A stretch of 64,000 bases of DNA. Source: Mycolicibacterium neoaurum VKM Ac-1815D (GTDB taxonomy: Bacteria; Actinomycetota; Actinomycetes; Mycobacteriales; Mycobacteriaceae). Numbering within the stretch: position 1 is the stretch's first letter; every line of letters starts with the position of its first letter. Of the stretch, positions 1 to 8,368 are shown in pieces. A program made the position numbers and the translations under genes. The DNA lies in contig NC_023036.2 of the NCBI RefSeq assembly GCF_000317305.3, positions 5,208,001 through 5,272,000 on the forward strand, read 5' to 3'. The notes below the pieces were generated by a model that was not told where the DNA came from, ran no database searches, and saw only the letters and a program-made list of their open reading frames with translations.

Positions 1-1
1 C

Positions 2-508
2 TGGCTGGAGACCGTACAGGGGTTGCCCAACACCGATGCGCTGGCGACGCTGGTGCGACCGTTCGCCGCATATGAGGCATTCATCTGCGGGCCCGGCCCG
101 TTCATGTCCGCCGCCGAAGCGGCGTGCAAGACCGTCGATGCCAGGCATATCCACATCGAGGTGTTCAAGTCGCTGGATTCCGACCCGTTCGCTCAGGTCG
201 TCATAGACGTGGACGAAGACGACGACCGCGGCCCCGCGCAGGCGATCGTCGAACTCGACGGCACCACCCACGAGATCGAATGGCCGCGTAAGGCCAAGTT
301 GCTCGATGTGCTGCTGAACAAGGGTCTGGACGCACCGTTCTCCTGCCGGGAGGGCCACTGCGGGGCGTGCGCGGTGCTGATGCGCAAGGGCGATGTCGAG
401 ATGGAGATCAACGATGTCCTGGAGCCGTCCGATCTCGACGAGGGCCTCATCCTGGCCTGCCAGGCTTTGCCGACATCGGATTCGGTGGAAGTCACCTACG
501 ACGAATAG
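2..508 (+). CDS. kshB: 3-ketosteroid-9-alpha-hydroxylase reductase KshB (C-terminal part)
   Basis: The gene is cut by the left edge; 168 codons remain. KshB passes electrons from NADH through FAD and a [2Fe-2S] centre to the oxygenase KshA, which opens sterol ring B during cholesterol breakdown. The visible part has the end of the NAD-binding domain (AFICGPGPFM, near 80-110) and a plant-type ferredoxin domain with cysteine codons at 344, 359, 368 and 458, spaced C-X4-C-X2-C-X29-C. Identity as KshB rather than another class IA reductase rests on this order plus the neighbours fadE34 and kstR, which match the mycobacterial cholesterol locus. Confidence 0.9.
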   Translation, partial: WLETVQGLPNTDALATLVRPFAAYEAFICGPGPFMSAAEAACKTVDARHIHIEVFKSLDSDPFAQVVIDVDEDDDRGPAQAIVELDGTTHEIEWPRKAKLLDVLLNKGLDAPFSCREGHCGACAVLMRKGDVEMEINDVLEPSDLDEGLILACQALPTSDSVEVTYDE

Positions 509-545
509 TGCTCGGGCTAACGTGCAGACGAGCGGAGGGATGGCA

Positions 546-1121
546 GTGAAGAAGATTCTTGGTGCAACCGCGGTGGCGTGCGCTGTCCTGTCCGCCCTTT
601 CCGTGCCGACGGCTTCGGCCGCCTCGAACACCGGGACGTCGTCGATACCTACGCCGCAGGGCATCGTCGAGATGCAGGTGACCGCCGACTGCCCGGGCAC
701 CGATGGCAAGTGCTTCTTCCGGACCCAGGCCAGCCTGCTGACCCCGACCGGACCCATCGGCCTGCCCCAGGACACCTGGGCCCGCCAGACCATCGTCCTC
801 CGCAGCACGAATCGCAGCACCTGGCAGGAGGCCTGGTACAGCGCGCCGGCCGGTATGCCCAGGGAACTCAAGGGCGCCAACCACGACAACGTGCTGTCCA
901 AGGCCTACAAGGCCAACAGCGACTACACCGTCTCGGTGACCTACTTCGGCGGCGGCCCGTTGCAACGCTTTGCCACTGACGGAGATTCGGTGCAGACCGA
1001 TTGGCGATCCGGACGTCCCACCACCGACGGGGGTTTCGTCGTCTGCTCGGATATCCAGGTGGTGTTCGGCGGTGTCAACGTGACCACGCCGAAGGCCTGC
1101 GCCCAGACGACATTCGGCTGA
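546..1121 (+). CDS. Secreted hypothetical protein (Rv3572-like)
   Basis: Exported protein of unknown function, 191 residues from a GTG start. GTG 546 is preferred because GGAGGG (534-539) lies 6 bases before it; the in-frame ATG at 540 touches the Shine-Dalgarno directly and is unlikely to be used. The N-terminus is a classical Sec signal (KK, a hydrophobic stretch, then PTASAAS, with cleavage probably after ASA). The mature part has four cysteines (DCPGTDGKC, VVCSD, KACAQ), which suggests two disulfides outside the membrane. No catalytic motif is recognised. It keeps the position of Rv3572 between kshB and fadE34. Confidence 0.85.
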   Translation: MKKILGATAVACAVLSALSVPTASAASNTGTSSIPTPQGIVEMQVTADCPGTDGKCFFRTQASLLTPTGPIGLPQDTWARQTIVLRSTNRSTWQEAWYSAPAGMPRELKGANHDNVLSKAYKANSDYTVSVTYFGGGPLQRFATDGDSVQTDWRSGRPTTDGGFVVCSDIQVVFGGVNVTTPKACAQTTFG

Positions 1122-1126
1122 GGTGT

Positions 1127-1160
1127 TCGGCCACCGGTCGGTGGTCCGGCTGGTGGCCGA
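1127..1160. terminator. Stem-loop between convergent genes
   Basis: TCGGCCACC (1127-1135) pairs with GGTGGCCGA (1152-1160), and a smaller CCACC/GGTGG pairing is possible inside. It lies between the convergent stops of the secreted protein and fadE34 and could stop transcription from both sides. There is no clear U-tract. Confidence 0.45.
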
Positions 1161-1168
1161 TTACCTGA

Positions 1169-3298
1169 CTAGCGCGGCAACCCCAGCAGCCGCTCACCGG
1201 CGAGGGTGAGCAGGATCTGCTCGGTGCCCCCGGCGATGCTCAAGCAGCGGGTGTTGAGGAAGTACCGGACATCGGGCGAGTCGACGATGCCGCCACCGTC
1301 CTGGAACTCCATCGCCGCCTCGGCCAACCCCTGTCGATAACGCACGCCGATCAGCTTGCGCACGCTCGACGGAGCACCAGGATCATTGCCGCCCAACGCC
1401 ATCCGCGCGATGAGCTGATCCAGCAGCGAACCGACCTGGGCCAGGGTGATCAGGGCACCGAGCCGATCGGCCTCGGCGCCGTCGAGCTCCCGGTCACCGA
1501 TCACGGCAAGCAGATGCTCCATGCCCTTGTCCAGTGCCCCGCCGGTGGCGATGGCGACGCGCTCGTTGGCCAGCGTGGTACGGGCCAGCGGCCAGCCACC
1601 GTCCACCTCACCGACCACGCAGTCGTCGGGAACGAACAGGTCATCGAAGAAGACCTCGTTGAACAGGGCCTCACCGGTGATCTCGCGCAGCGGCCGGATA
1701 TCGATACCCGGTGAGCTCATATCGACCAGGAAATAGGAGATGCCCTTGTGTTTCGGAGCGTCCGGGTTGGTCCGGGCCAGGCAGATGCCCCAGTTGGCGC
1801 GGTGCGCGTTGGAGGTCCACACCTTCTGTCCGGTCAGAGACCAGCCAGTGCGGCCATCCTTCTCCACACGAACGGCCTTGGTGCGCAACGCCGCCAGATC
1901 CGACCCCGCGCCGGGCTCGGAGAACAGCTGGCACCAGAAGATGTCGCCGTTGAGGGTGCCGGGGATGAACCGATCGATCTGTTCGGGCGTACCGGCGGCA
2001 AGGATCGTCGGAGCGGCCCACCAGCCGATCGAGATATCGGGGCGCGCCACCTCGGCAGCCGCCAGTTCCTCGTCGATCACCAACTGTTCGGCCGGGGTCG
2101 CGTCCCGCCCGTACGGCGTCGGCCAATGCGGGGCCAGCAGCCCGGATTCGGCGAGTGCCCGCCCTCGTTGGTCCTCGGGCAGCGCGGCGATGCGGGCGGC
2201 GGCCGCGGCGATCTCGGGACGGATGGCATCGGCATCAGCGGTGTCGACGTGCAGTTCGCGGCGCACGCCGGCACGGGTCAGTTCGACGACGCGACGCAAC
2301 CAACGCGACCGGCCACCGAGGAACTGCGCGTTCGCATATGCCCGACGCAGGTACAGGTGCGCATCGTGCTCCCAGGTGATGCCGATCCCGCCGAGCACCT
2401 GGATGCAGTCGCGCGCGTTCAGCTTCGCGGCGTCGATACCGATGGCCGCCGCCACCGCCGCGGCGACGGACAGCTGGTCGGCGTCGTCACCGGCAGCGGC
2501 CGCGATCGCGTCGGCGGCGGCGACGGTGACCTGCTGGCTACGCAGCAGCATCTCCGCGCACATGTGTTTGACGGCCTGGAAGCTGCCGATCGGCTTGCCG
2601 AACTGTTCGCGCACCTTGGCGTACTCGTTGGCGGTGTTGAGCAGCCAGCGCGACAACCCGGCCAGCTCGGCCGCCAGCACAGTCGCCATCAGGTCGGTGA
2701 CCCGCTGCGCCGAGGCATTCAGCTGCTGCGCCGGTGCCGATGTCAGCGTCACCCGGGCCAGCGGTCGGGAGAAGTCGGTGGCCTCCAGCGGGTCGATGGT
2801 CACCCCGTCGGAACTCGCGTCCACCAGGATCCAATGCTGCCCGGCAGGCAGGATGAGGACCCCGCCGGGATCGGCACCCAGCACGTGGGGCGCGGTGCCG
2901 GTGGCGGTACCGGAATCGACCGTGATGTCGGACGTCATGGCGATCCCGGCGCTGCGCTCCCCGGTGGCCAACGCCTCCAGGACGGCCGGATCATCGGCGA
3001 CGAGGGTGGCAAGTGCGGTCCCCGCGACGGGTCCCGGGATCAGGCCGGCGGCCGCCTCGTCGATCATCGCGAGCAGATCCGCCACCGTGCTGCCGGCCCC
3101 GCCGTACTCCTCGGGCACCGCGACGCCGAATACCCCTAGTTCGGCGAAGCCGGCAAACGGCGTGCGCCAGGCCTGCGGATCGCCGAGTTCGACGTTGCGG
3201 ATCGCGGTGATCGACCCAGAGCTCGGAACCCAGTCTCTGACCAGTTCACGGGCCGCGGCCTCATCCGATGTATCGGTCGGGACGGACAGCACAGACAC
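1169..3298 (-). CDS. fadE34: Two-domain acyl-CoA dehydrogenase FadE34
   Basis: Flavoenzyme that desaturates a steroid side-chain acyl-CoA in cholesterol catabolism. At 709 residues it is about twice the usual acyl-CoA dehydrogenase, with two ACAD modules in tandem, as in M. tuberculosis FadE34 (ChsE3). The N-half (about 1-340) has EEYGGAGS near 62 and the helical segment VREQFGKPIGSFQAVKH. The C-half (about 360-709) has the FAD/substrate segment SEPGAGSDLAALRTKA and GQKVWTSNA, and ends in AGGTEQILL, where the catalytic glutamate of the family usually lies. It is divergent from kstR, with a perfect KstR operator 42 bp upstream of its start. The exact substrate is inferred from the family. Confidence 0.92.
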   Translation of the reverse strand: MSVLSVPTDTSDEAAARELVRDWVPSSGSITAIRNVELGDPQAWRTPFAGFAELGVFGVAVPEEYGGAGSTVADLLAMIDEAAAGLIPGPVAGTALATLVADDPAVLEALATGERSAGIAMTSDITVDSGTATGTAPHVLGADPGGVLILPAGQHWILVDASSDGVTIDPLEATDFSRPLARVTLTSAPAQQLNASAQRVTDLMATVLAAELAGLSRWLLNTANEYAKVREQFGKPIGSFQAVKHMCAEMLLRSQQVTVAAADAIAAAAGDDADQLSVAAAVAAAIGIDAAKLNARDCIQVLGGIGITWEHDAHLYLRRAYANAQFLGGRSRWLRRVVELTRAGVRRELHVDTADADAIRPEIAAAAARIAALPEDQRGRALAESGLLAPHWPTPYGRDATPAEQLVIDEELAAAEVARPDISIGWWAAPTILAAGTPEQIDRFIPGTLNGDIFWCQLFSEPGAGSDLAALRTKAVRVEKDGRTGWSLTGQKVWTSNAHRANWGICLARTNPDAPKHKGISYFLVDMSSPGIDIRPLREITGEALFNEVFFDDLFVPDDCVVGEVDGGWPLARTTLANERVAIATGGALDKGMEHLLAVIGDRELDGAEADRLGALITLAQVGSLLDQLIARMALGGNDPGAPSSVRKLIGVRYRQGLAEAAMEFQDGGGIVDSPDVRYFLNTRCLSIAGGTEQILLTLAGERLLGLPR

Positions 3299-3339
3299 CG
3301 GCTACTCCTCGCATAGGGTGAGAAGGCCGCGCTTCCCAC

Positions 3340-3353
3340 TAGAACGTGTTCTA
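3340..3353. promoter_or_regulatory. KstR operator
   Basis: TAGAACGTGTTCTA is a perfect 14-bp palindrome matching the known KstR pattern TnnAACnnGTTnnA. It sits between the divergent fadE34 and kstR, so it can repress both; release follows binding of 3-oxo-cholestenoyl-type CoA ligands in the characterised system. Confidence 0.9.
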
Positions 3354-3492
3354 ATAGTGCCAGCGTCCCAGCGTCAAGTCGACTGCCGTCGCAGCAGGAC
3401 ACGCCGCTGTGATCTATGCCGGGGAGGTGGTGGATCCGCATGCAGCTTGCGTATCGTTTTCCCGGCACACGCATCACGAAGGAGCCCGGCAG

Positions 3493-4155
3493 ATGTCATC
3501 GCCAGCACAACCCGGATCGGGTTCTGATTCACCTCGACAGGTGATGGCCGTGGCCGTGCTGTCCGAATCCGAACTCGGGTCCGAGGCCCAGCGGGAACGA
3601 CGTAAGCGCATCCTGGATGCCACCCTGGCCATCGCCTCCAAGGGCGGCTACGAGGCGGTCCAGATGCGTGCGGTGGCCGAACGCGCCGATGTCGCGGTGG
3701 GCACCCTGTACCGCTACTTCCCGTCGAAGGTGCACCTGTTGGTGTCGGCCCTGGGCCGGGAGTTCGAGCGCATCGATGCCAAATCCGACCGTGCCACGCT
3801 CACCGGCGGAACACCCTACGAGCGCCTCAACGTGATGGTGGGCAGGCTGAACCGCTCCATGCAGCGCAATCCGCTGCTCACCGAGGCCATGACCCGCGCC
3901 TTCGTCTTCGCCGATGCCTCGGCGGCCGGTGAGGTCGACCATGTCGGGAAACTCATGGACTCGATGTTCGCCCGCGCGATGAGCGAAGGCGAGCCCACCG
4001 AGGACCAGTACCACATCGCCAGGGTGATCTCCGATGTCTGGCTGTCCAATCTGCTGGCCTGGCTGACCCGCCGCGCCTCGGCCACCGATGTCGCCAAGCG
4101 CCTGGATCTCGCGGTCCGGCTCCTGATCGGGGACGGCGAACAACCTAAGGTGTGA
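3493..4155 (+). CDS. kstR: TetR-family repressor of cholesterol catabolism KstR
   Basis: 220-residue transcriptional repressor. ATG 3493 is chosen because AAGGAG (3479-3484) lies 8 bases upstream and the length matches M. tuberculosis KstR; longer in-frame extensions lack a ribosome site. The helix-turn-helix lies at about residues 40-85 and includes YEAVQMRAVAERADVAVG and TLYRYFPSK. The all-helical ligand domain follows (NPLLTEAMTRAFVFADAS, HIARVISDVWLSNLLAWL). The operator at 3340-3353 supports autoregulation. The otsB-like gene starts 3 bases after the stop, so the two are probably co-transcribed. Confidence 0.95.
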   Translation: MSSPAQPGSGSDSPRQVMAVAVLSESELGSEAQRERRKRILDATLAIASKGGYEAVQMRAVAERADVAVGTLYRYFPSKVHLLVSALGREFERIDAKSDRATLTGGTPYERLNVMVGRLNRSMQRNPLLTEAMTRAFVFADASAAGEVDHVGKLMDSMFARAMSEGEPTEDQYHIARVISDVWLSNLLAWLTRRASATDVAKRLDLAVRLLIGDGEQPKV

Positions 4156-4158
4156 GGG

Positions 4159-4911
4159 GTGTTCGACACCGGTCTGCAGCGCGCCCTCATCGAGACCGCC
4201 GGCACCGCCCGCCTGCTGGTCACCTCCGACTTCGACGGCACACTCGCGCCGATAGTCGCCGATCCCGCCGATGCCCGACCTCTCCCGGAGGCGGCCGCCG
4301 CGCTCGAGACACTGGCGGCACTTCCCGATACCGACGCGGCCCTGATCTCCGGACGCGAACTCGCGGTGTTGCGCGAGCTGTCCTCCGCGTCACCCGCCGT
4401 GCACGCGGTCGGTAGCCACGGTGCCGAGTTCGACACCGGATTCGTCCACGATATCGACACCGTGCTGCTGGCCGAGATCATCGCAACACTGCGTTCCATC
4501 GCCGAGAACCGGCCGGGGATAGCGGTGGAGACCAAACCGGCCAGCGTCGCGCTGCACGTCCGCAACGCATCCGCCTCCGACGGCGAGGCGGCACTCGCCG
4601 CGGCCCACGAAGCGGCCGCGGCGTGGGATGCGCATCTGACCGAAGGTAAGGCCGTCCTCGAGTTCGCGGTGATCGTCACCGACAAGGGCGAGGCGCTCGA
4701 CGTGCTGCGCGACCGTTGTGCCGCAACGGCTGTGGTGTTCCTCGGCGATGACGTCACCGACGAGAAGGCGTTCCGGCGGATGCGCAAAGGCGATATCGGG
4801 GTCAAGGTCGGCCCCGGCGAAAGCCTGGCCGAATTCCGGGTCGAGTCCCCCACCGACGTCGCCGCGGTACTGGGCGCGCTCGCCGCGGAACGCACTCGTC
4901 GACTTGCCTGA
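4159..4911 (+). CDS. otsB: HAD-family trehalose-6-phosphate phosphatase-like protein
   Basis: Probable trehalose-phosphate phosphatase that releases trehalose, 250 residues. The HAD nucleophile motif DFDGT is at 24-28, SGRE near 64-67 looks like motif II, and FLGDDVTDEKAF near 194-205 is the acidic motif that binds magnesium. This is the size of single-domain OtsB. The GTG start lies 3 bases after the kstR stop, so it is probably in the kstR transcript, although trehalose has no obvious tie to cholesterol. Mycobacteria carry more than one OtsB-like protein, so the substrate is less sure than the fold. Confidence 0.8.
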   Translation: MFDTGLQRALIETAGTARLLVTSDFDGTLAPIVADPADARPLPEAAAALETLAALPDTDAALISGRELAVLRELSSASPAVHAVGSHGAEFDTGFVHDIDTVLLAEIIATLRSIAENRPGIAVETKPASVALHVRNASASDGEAALAAAHEAAAAWDAHLTEGKAVLEFAVIVTDKGEALDVLRDRCAATAVVFLGDDVTDEKAFRRMRKGDIGVKVGPGESLAEFRVESPTDVAAVLGALAAERTRRLA

Positions 4912-4959
4912 TCAGCAATACTGTTTGCGCAACTGGCGTCCGGTGGCCAGCCTGGTGGA

Positions 4960-5616
4960 ATGACCGAAACACCACATTCTGCACAGGTTTTCGACGAATG
5001 GGACGAGCGCTACACCGCCTTCCTGGACAGACTGCCGGCGCATCGCCCCAATCCCGTCGTCGTCGCCGAGGCTGCCGGGCTCCCGGCCGGCTCGGCCTTG
5101 GACATCGGCTGCGGACTCGGCGCCGATGCGGTGTGGCTAGCCGGCCAGGGCTGGCAAGTGACCGCACTGGACGTCTCCCAGGTGGCGCTCGAGCAGGCGG
5201 CCGCGGCGGCCGCGACCGCCGGCGTGCACGTTCGGTGGTTACGAAACCGGCTGGAGGACATGCAGATCCCAGCCGGAGGTTTCGACCTGGTGAGTGCGCA
5301 TTATCCGGCGCTGCTGCACACACCGGACGGCGCGGCGGGAAGGGCGCTGCTCTCGGCAGTGGCCCCAGGAGGGACGCTGCTGGTGGTCCATCACGCCGAT
5401 ATCGACGTCGAGTTGGCCAAATCGCACGGTTTCGATCCGGCGATGTATCTGCTCCACGACGATGTCCGCGCACTGTTCGACGACCGTTGGGAGGTGCGCG
5501 TCGAGCGTGGCCGACGTCGCGAGATTCCGGCGGGTGCGGACGGCCAGCACACCCATGACGACATCATCGTGGCGCGACTGGTCAGCCCGGCGGACCCGAC
5601 GTCCGGCCGCGGATGA
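4960..5616 (+). CDS. Class I SAM-dependent methyltransferase
   Basis: 218-residue methyltransferase of unknown substrate. ALDIGCGLGADAVWLA (about 45-60) is the glycine-rich AdoMet loop, VTALDVSQVAL holds the acidic residue that contacts the ribose, and FDLVSAHYPAL is motif IV; GGTLLVVHH follows. It resembles the small 'thiopurine/tellurite' type methyltransferases. Its last 35 bases overlap, tail to tail, the convergent LacI-family gene. Confidence 0.8.
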   Translation: MTETPHSAQVFDEWDERYTAFLDRLPAHRPNPVVVAEAAGLPAGSALDIGCGLGADAVWLAGQGWQVTALDVSQVALEQAAAAAATAGVHVRWLRNRLEDMQIPAGGFDLVSAHYPALLHTPDGAAGRALLSAVAPGGTLLVVHHADIDVELAKSHGFDPAMYLLHDDVRALFDDRWEVRVERGRRREIPAGADGQHTHDDIIVARLVSPADPTSGRG

Positions 5617-6682
5617 CCTCGGTCTCGAGCATCTCGACCACCGGTAGGCCAGAACGCGGCGGGTGATGCAGCAGTTCGCCGGCGCGGCGGCCCTTCTCGA
5701 TACCCGGCTGCGAGACCGTTGTCAGCCCCCGGGCCAGCGCCTCGGGGACTCCGTCGAAACCGGTCACGGTCAGCTGTCCGGGCACGAAGATCCCCCGCGC
5801 ACGGAGGTGATCCATCGCCGAGAGGGCCAGCACGTCCGCGGTGCACATCAGCGCGGTGATGCGCGGATTCGCGGCCAGCGCCACCTCGGCGGCGGCCCCA
5901 CCGGAGCCGGGAAGGTGCTCATAGCTCTCGACGACGGTGAGGGAAGCCGGATCCAGACCGGCGGCCGCCATCGCGTCGTACACCCCGTGCACGCGCTCAC
6001 ACTGCACGTGAAAGTGCGGTGAGTTCAGCCGTTCCGGGTCGGCGACCATCGGCGCGGTGGTTTCCAGCGGCCACTCCCGACCGAGTCGCATTGTCAGCAG
6101 GCCGATCTCCCGATGCCCCAGCCCGATCACATACTCGGCAAGTTGCCGCATCGCGGCGCGGTCGTCGATGCCGACCCGCGAAGCACCCGGTACGTCGACC
6201 GGCTGGTCGACGATGACGATGGGCAGCTGACGCTGCAGCAGTACCGGAAGATAGGGATCGTCATCGGAGGCCGAGTACACCACGAATCCGTCGACTCCGG
6301 CCGACAACACCGCCGCGGTCCCGTCTTCGACGCTGCGGTTGGGGCCGACCGCGATGAGCAGCAGGCCCTGGCCGGCGACCTCACACGATTCGGCAAGACC
6401 GGCAACGAAATCCAGCGCTGCCGGATCGCTGAACGAGTAGTTCAACGGCTCGGTGATCATCAGGCCGACCGCGCCGGCACGCCGGGTCCGCAACGAGCGC
6501 GCCACCGGGTCGGGGCCCGGGTAGCCGAGTTCCTTGGCCGCGGCCAGGACCCGCTCACGCAGATCGGCCGACAGTTGGTCGGGCCGGTTGTAGGCGTTGG
6601 AGACGGTGGTGCGCGAGACGTTGAGTTCGGCGGCCAACGAAGCCAGCGTCGCCCGCCTCCGCGGACCCGGACTTCGGGACAT
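5582..6682 (-). CDS. LacI-family transcriptional regulator
   Basis: 366-residue DNA-binding regulator at the place of Rv3575c. The N-terminal helix-turn-helix reads LASLAAELNVSRTTVSNAYN (about 13-32). The rest is a periplasmic-binding-protein-like sugar domain: VGLMITEPLNYSF, VDGFVVYSASDDDPY, VIVDQPVDVPG, and TGFDGVPEALARGLTTV near 320. The effector is unknown; no sugar transporter lies nearby. A 12-bp perfect palindrome directly upstream of its ATG (6683-6694) may be an autoregulatory operator. Confidence 0.88.
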   Translation of the reverse strand: MSRSPGPRRRATLASLAAELNVSRTTVSNAYNRPDQLSADLRERVLAAAKELGYPGPDPVARSLRTRRAGAVGLMITEPLNYSFSDPAALDFVAGLAESCEVAGQGLLLIAVGPNRSVEDGTAAVLSAGVDGFVVYSASDDDPYLPVLLQRQLPIVIVDQPVDVPGASRVGIDDRAAMRQLAEYVIGLGHREIGLLTMRLGREWPLETTAPMVADPERLNSPHFHVQCERVHGVYDAMAAAGLDPASLTVVESYEHLPGSGGAAAEVALAANPRITALMCTADVLALSAMDHLRARGIFVPGQLTVTGFDGVPEALARGLTTVSQPGIEKGRRAGELLHHPPRSGLPVVEMLETEVIRGRTSGPPG

Positions 6683-6694
6683 GCCTCATGAGGC
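6683..6694. promoter_or_regulatory. Candidate LacI-type operator
   Basis: GCCTCATGAGGC is a perfect 12-bp palindrome placed immediately before the start codon of the LacI-family gene. Odd-even symmetry and position suit self-repression, but only one copy is seen. Confidence 0.4.
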
Positions 6695-6746
6695 TAGCGG
6701 ATAGCCGGTGCCGCGACCGCCGAGAGATCCTCCGGCGCGCTGTGTG

Positions 6747-7604
6747 TCAACGATGCGAGGGTTCCCGGTTCGTTATCCGGCTACCGGTCCAGACCACGAG
6801 CCAGATCAGACAGGCGACGGTCACGATCACGAAACTGGGCGGCAGATTGAACACCGCGGAGACGCCGAGGCCGAGCCACACCGAGGCCAGGCTGATACCC
6901 GTCGAGATCGCCATGGCCGCCAACGGCTGTGCCGTCAGCATGATCGCGGTGGCCGCCGGTGTCACGATGAGCGCGAAGAGCAGCAGCGTGCCGACGGCCT
7001 GCACCGCCATCGTCACCGCGACCCCCAACAGCGCCATGAAGAGCACCGACAGCAACCGCACCGGCACCCCCTTCGCCTCGGCCACCTGCGGATTGACCGA
7101 GGCGAACAACAGCGGACGGTAGATCACGACCACCGCCACGGCGATCGCGGCCAGCAGGGCGGCGAAGGTGAGCAGCTGCTCGTGGGTGATGGCCAGCAGG
7201 TTGCCGAACAGCACATTGGTCAACGTCGAGGAATTCTTGGTCGCCAGCGAGTTGAAGAACAACCCGAAGGCGGTGGCCAGTGCCAGCACGGTGCCGGTGG
7301 TCACCTCGCGGTCACCGGCGCGTTTGCCCATCGCACCGATGACCAGCGCTCCGCCGACACAGAAGACACCCAGCCCGAGCCCCGCCGGAAGCCCGAGCAG
7401 GACGGCACCGGTGGCACCGGGAAGACCGATATGGGCCAGCGCGTGGGCGGCGAAGGCCGTATTGCGCACGATGATGAAGTACCCGATCAGGCCCGCCGCC
7501 AGCGCGACGAGGGTGCCGCCGATCAATGCGTTGCGCATGAACGCCGAAGACAGGATGTCCCACCAGTTCTGCTGGTAGCCCAGCGCGAGGATGCTCGTCG
7601 TCAT
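6747..7604 (-). CDS. znuB: Zinc ABC transporter permease ZnuB
   Basis: Integral membrane subunit of the first zinc importer, 285 residues with about eight hydrophobic segments. It belongs to the ABC-3 metal permease family: ALAHIGLPGATGAVLLG near 53-69 and VAVTMAVQAVGTLLLFALIVTPAATA near 196-221 are the characteristic conserved stretches. It is the last gene of znuA-znuC-znuB; its ATG overlaps the znuC stop by 4 bases (ATGA), implying coupled translation. Zinc rather than manganese is inferred from the His-rich ZnuA and the Zur boxes. Confidence 0.92.
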   Translation of the reverse strand: MTTSILALGYQQNWWDILSSAFMRNALIGGTLVALAAGLIGYFIIVRNTAFAAHALAHIGLPGATGAVLLGLPAGLGLGVFCVGGALVIGAMGKRAGDREVTTGTVLALATAFGLFFNSLATKNSSTLTNVLFGNLLAITHEQLLTFAALLAAIAVAVVVIYRPLLFASVNPQVAEAKGVPVRLLSVLFMALLGVAVTMAVQAVGTLLLFALIVTPAATAIMLTAQPLAAMAISTGISLASVWLGLGVSAVFNLPPSFVIVTVACLIWLVVWTGSRITNREPSHR

Positions 7605-8368
7605 TCCCCGCTCCTCATGTACATCCGGCCCTGCAGGGTGTTGGCCACCTGGATCCGGGTGCCGTACAGGTGGGTCAGCAGGTCGGCGTCGATGACGTCG
7701 TCGATCGGGGCGTGATGGGCGTGCCCGTCGAGCAGGTAGATCGCACTGCTCAGCACCGACAGCAGCGGGTTGAGGTCGTGCGCGACAACGAGAATCGTCA
7801 CCGCGAATTCTGCGTTGAGCCGGGCCAGCAACGCCACGATCTCGTGCTGATTGCGCAGGTCGAGCGCGGCCAGCGGTTCGTCGAGGATCAGCAATCGTGG
7901 ACGGGACACCAGGGCGTTGGCCAGCGCGATGCGCTGGCGCTGCCCACCGGAGAGCTGCGACACCCGGCGGTCGGCGAAATCGTCGGCCTCGACGGCGCTC
8001 AGTGCCTCTTCGACCGCGGACCGGTCAGCCCGCGTGGTGCGGTGCACACCCCAGCGGCTGCCGGTCAGGCCCAGCGTCACGGCGTCACGGGCGCGGATCG
8101 CCTCCCCGGCGCCCGCCACGTAATCCTGTGGTACATAACCGATCACGTCGTTGTTGACGCCCGGCTTGGCGCCCAGCACGCGGATCGTGCCGGATGCCAC
8201 GGGCAGCAACCCGAGGATCGCCGACAGCATGGTCGACTTGCCGGACCCGTTGGGCCCGATGAGGGCGACGATGCCGCCGGTCGGGATGGCGAAGCTGCCC
8301 TCGGACCAGATGAGCCGCCCGCCGCGGACGACGCTCACATCATCGAAGACGAGCGCGGGTTCGGACAC
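7601..8368 (-). CDS. znuC: Zinc ABC transporter ATPase ZnuC
   Basis: Cytoplasmic ATPase driving the importer, 255 residues. GTG 8368 shares its first base with the last base of the znuA stop (TAGTG), which fixes the start better than an upstream TTG/ATG extension into znuA. Walker A GPNGSGKST at 38-46, Q-loop YVPQDY near 78-83, signature LSGGQRQ at 139-145, Walker B LLILDE at 159-164 followed by the D-loop, and H-loop ILVVAHDL near 195 are all intact. Overlaps on both sides show a single operon with znuA and znuB. Confidence 0.93.
   Translation of the reverse strand: MSEPALVFDDVSVVRGGRLIWSEGSFAIPTGGIVALIGPNGSGKSTMLSAILGLLPVASGTIRVLGAKPGVNNDVIGYVPQDYVAGAGEAIRARDAVTLGLTGSRWGVHRTTRADRSAVEEALSAVEADDFADRRVSQLSGGQRQRIALANALVSRPRLLILDEPLAALDLRNQHEIVALLARLNAEFAVTILVVAHDLNPLLSVLSSAIYLLDGHAHHAPIDDVIDADLLTHLYGTRIQVANTLQGRMYMRSGE

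Noticed and set aside
1740..3527. 595-codon open frame opposite fadE34
   Set aside because: Ser/Ala/Arg-rich without motifs; runs across the KstR operator and into kstR upstream region.
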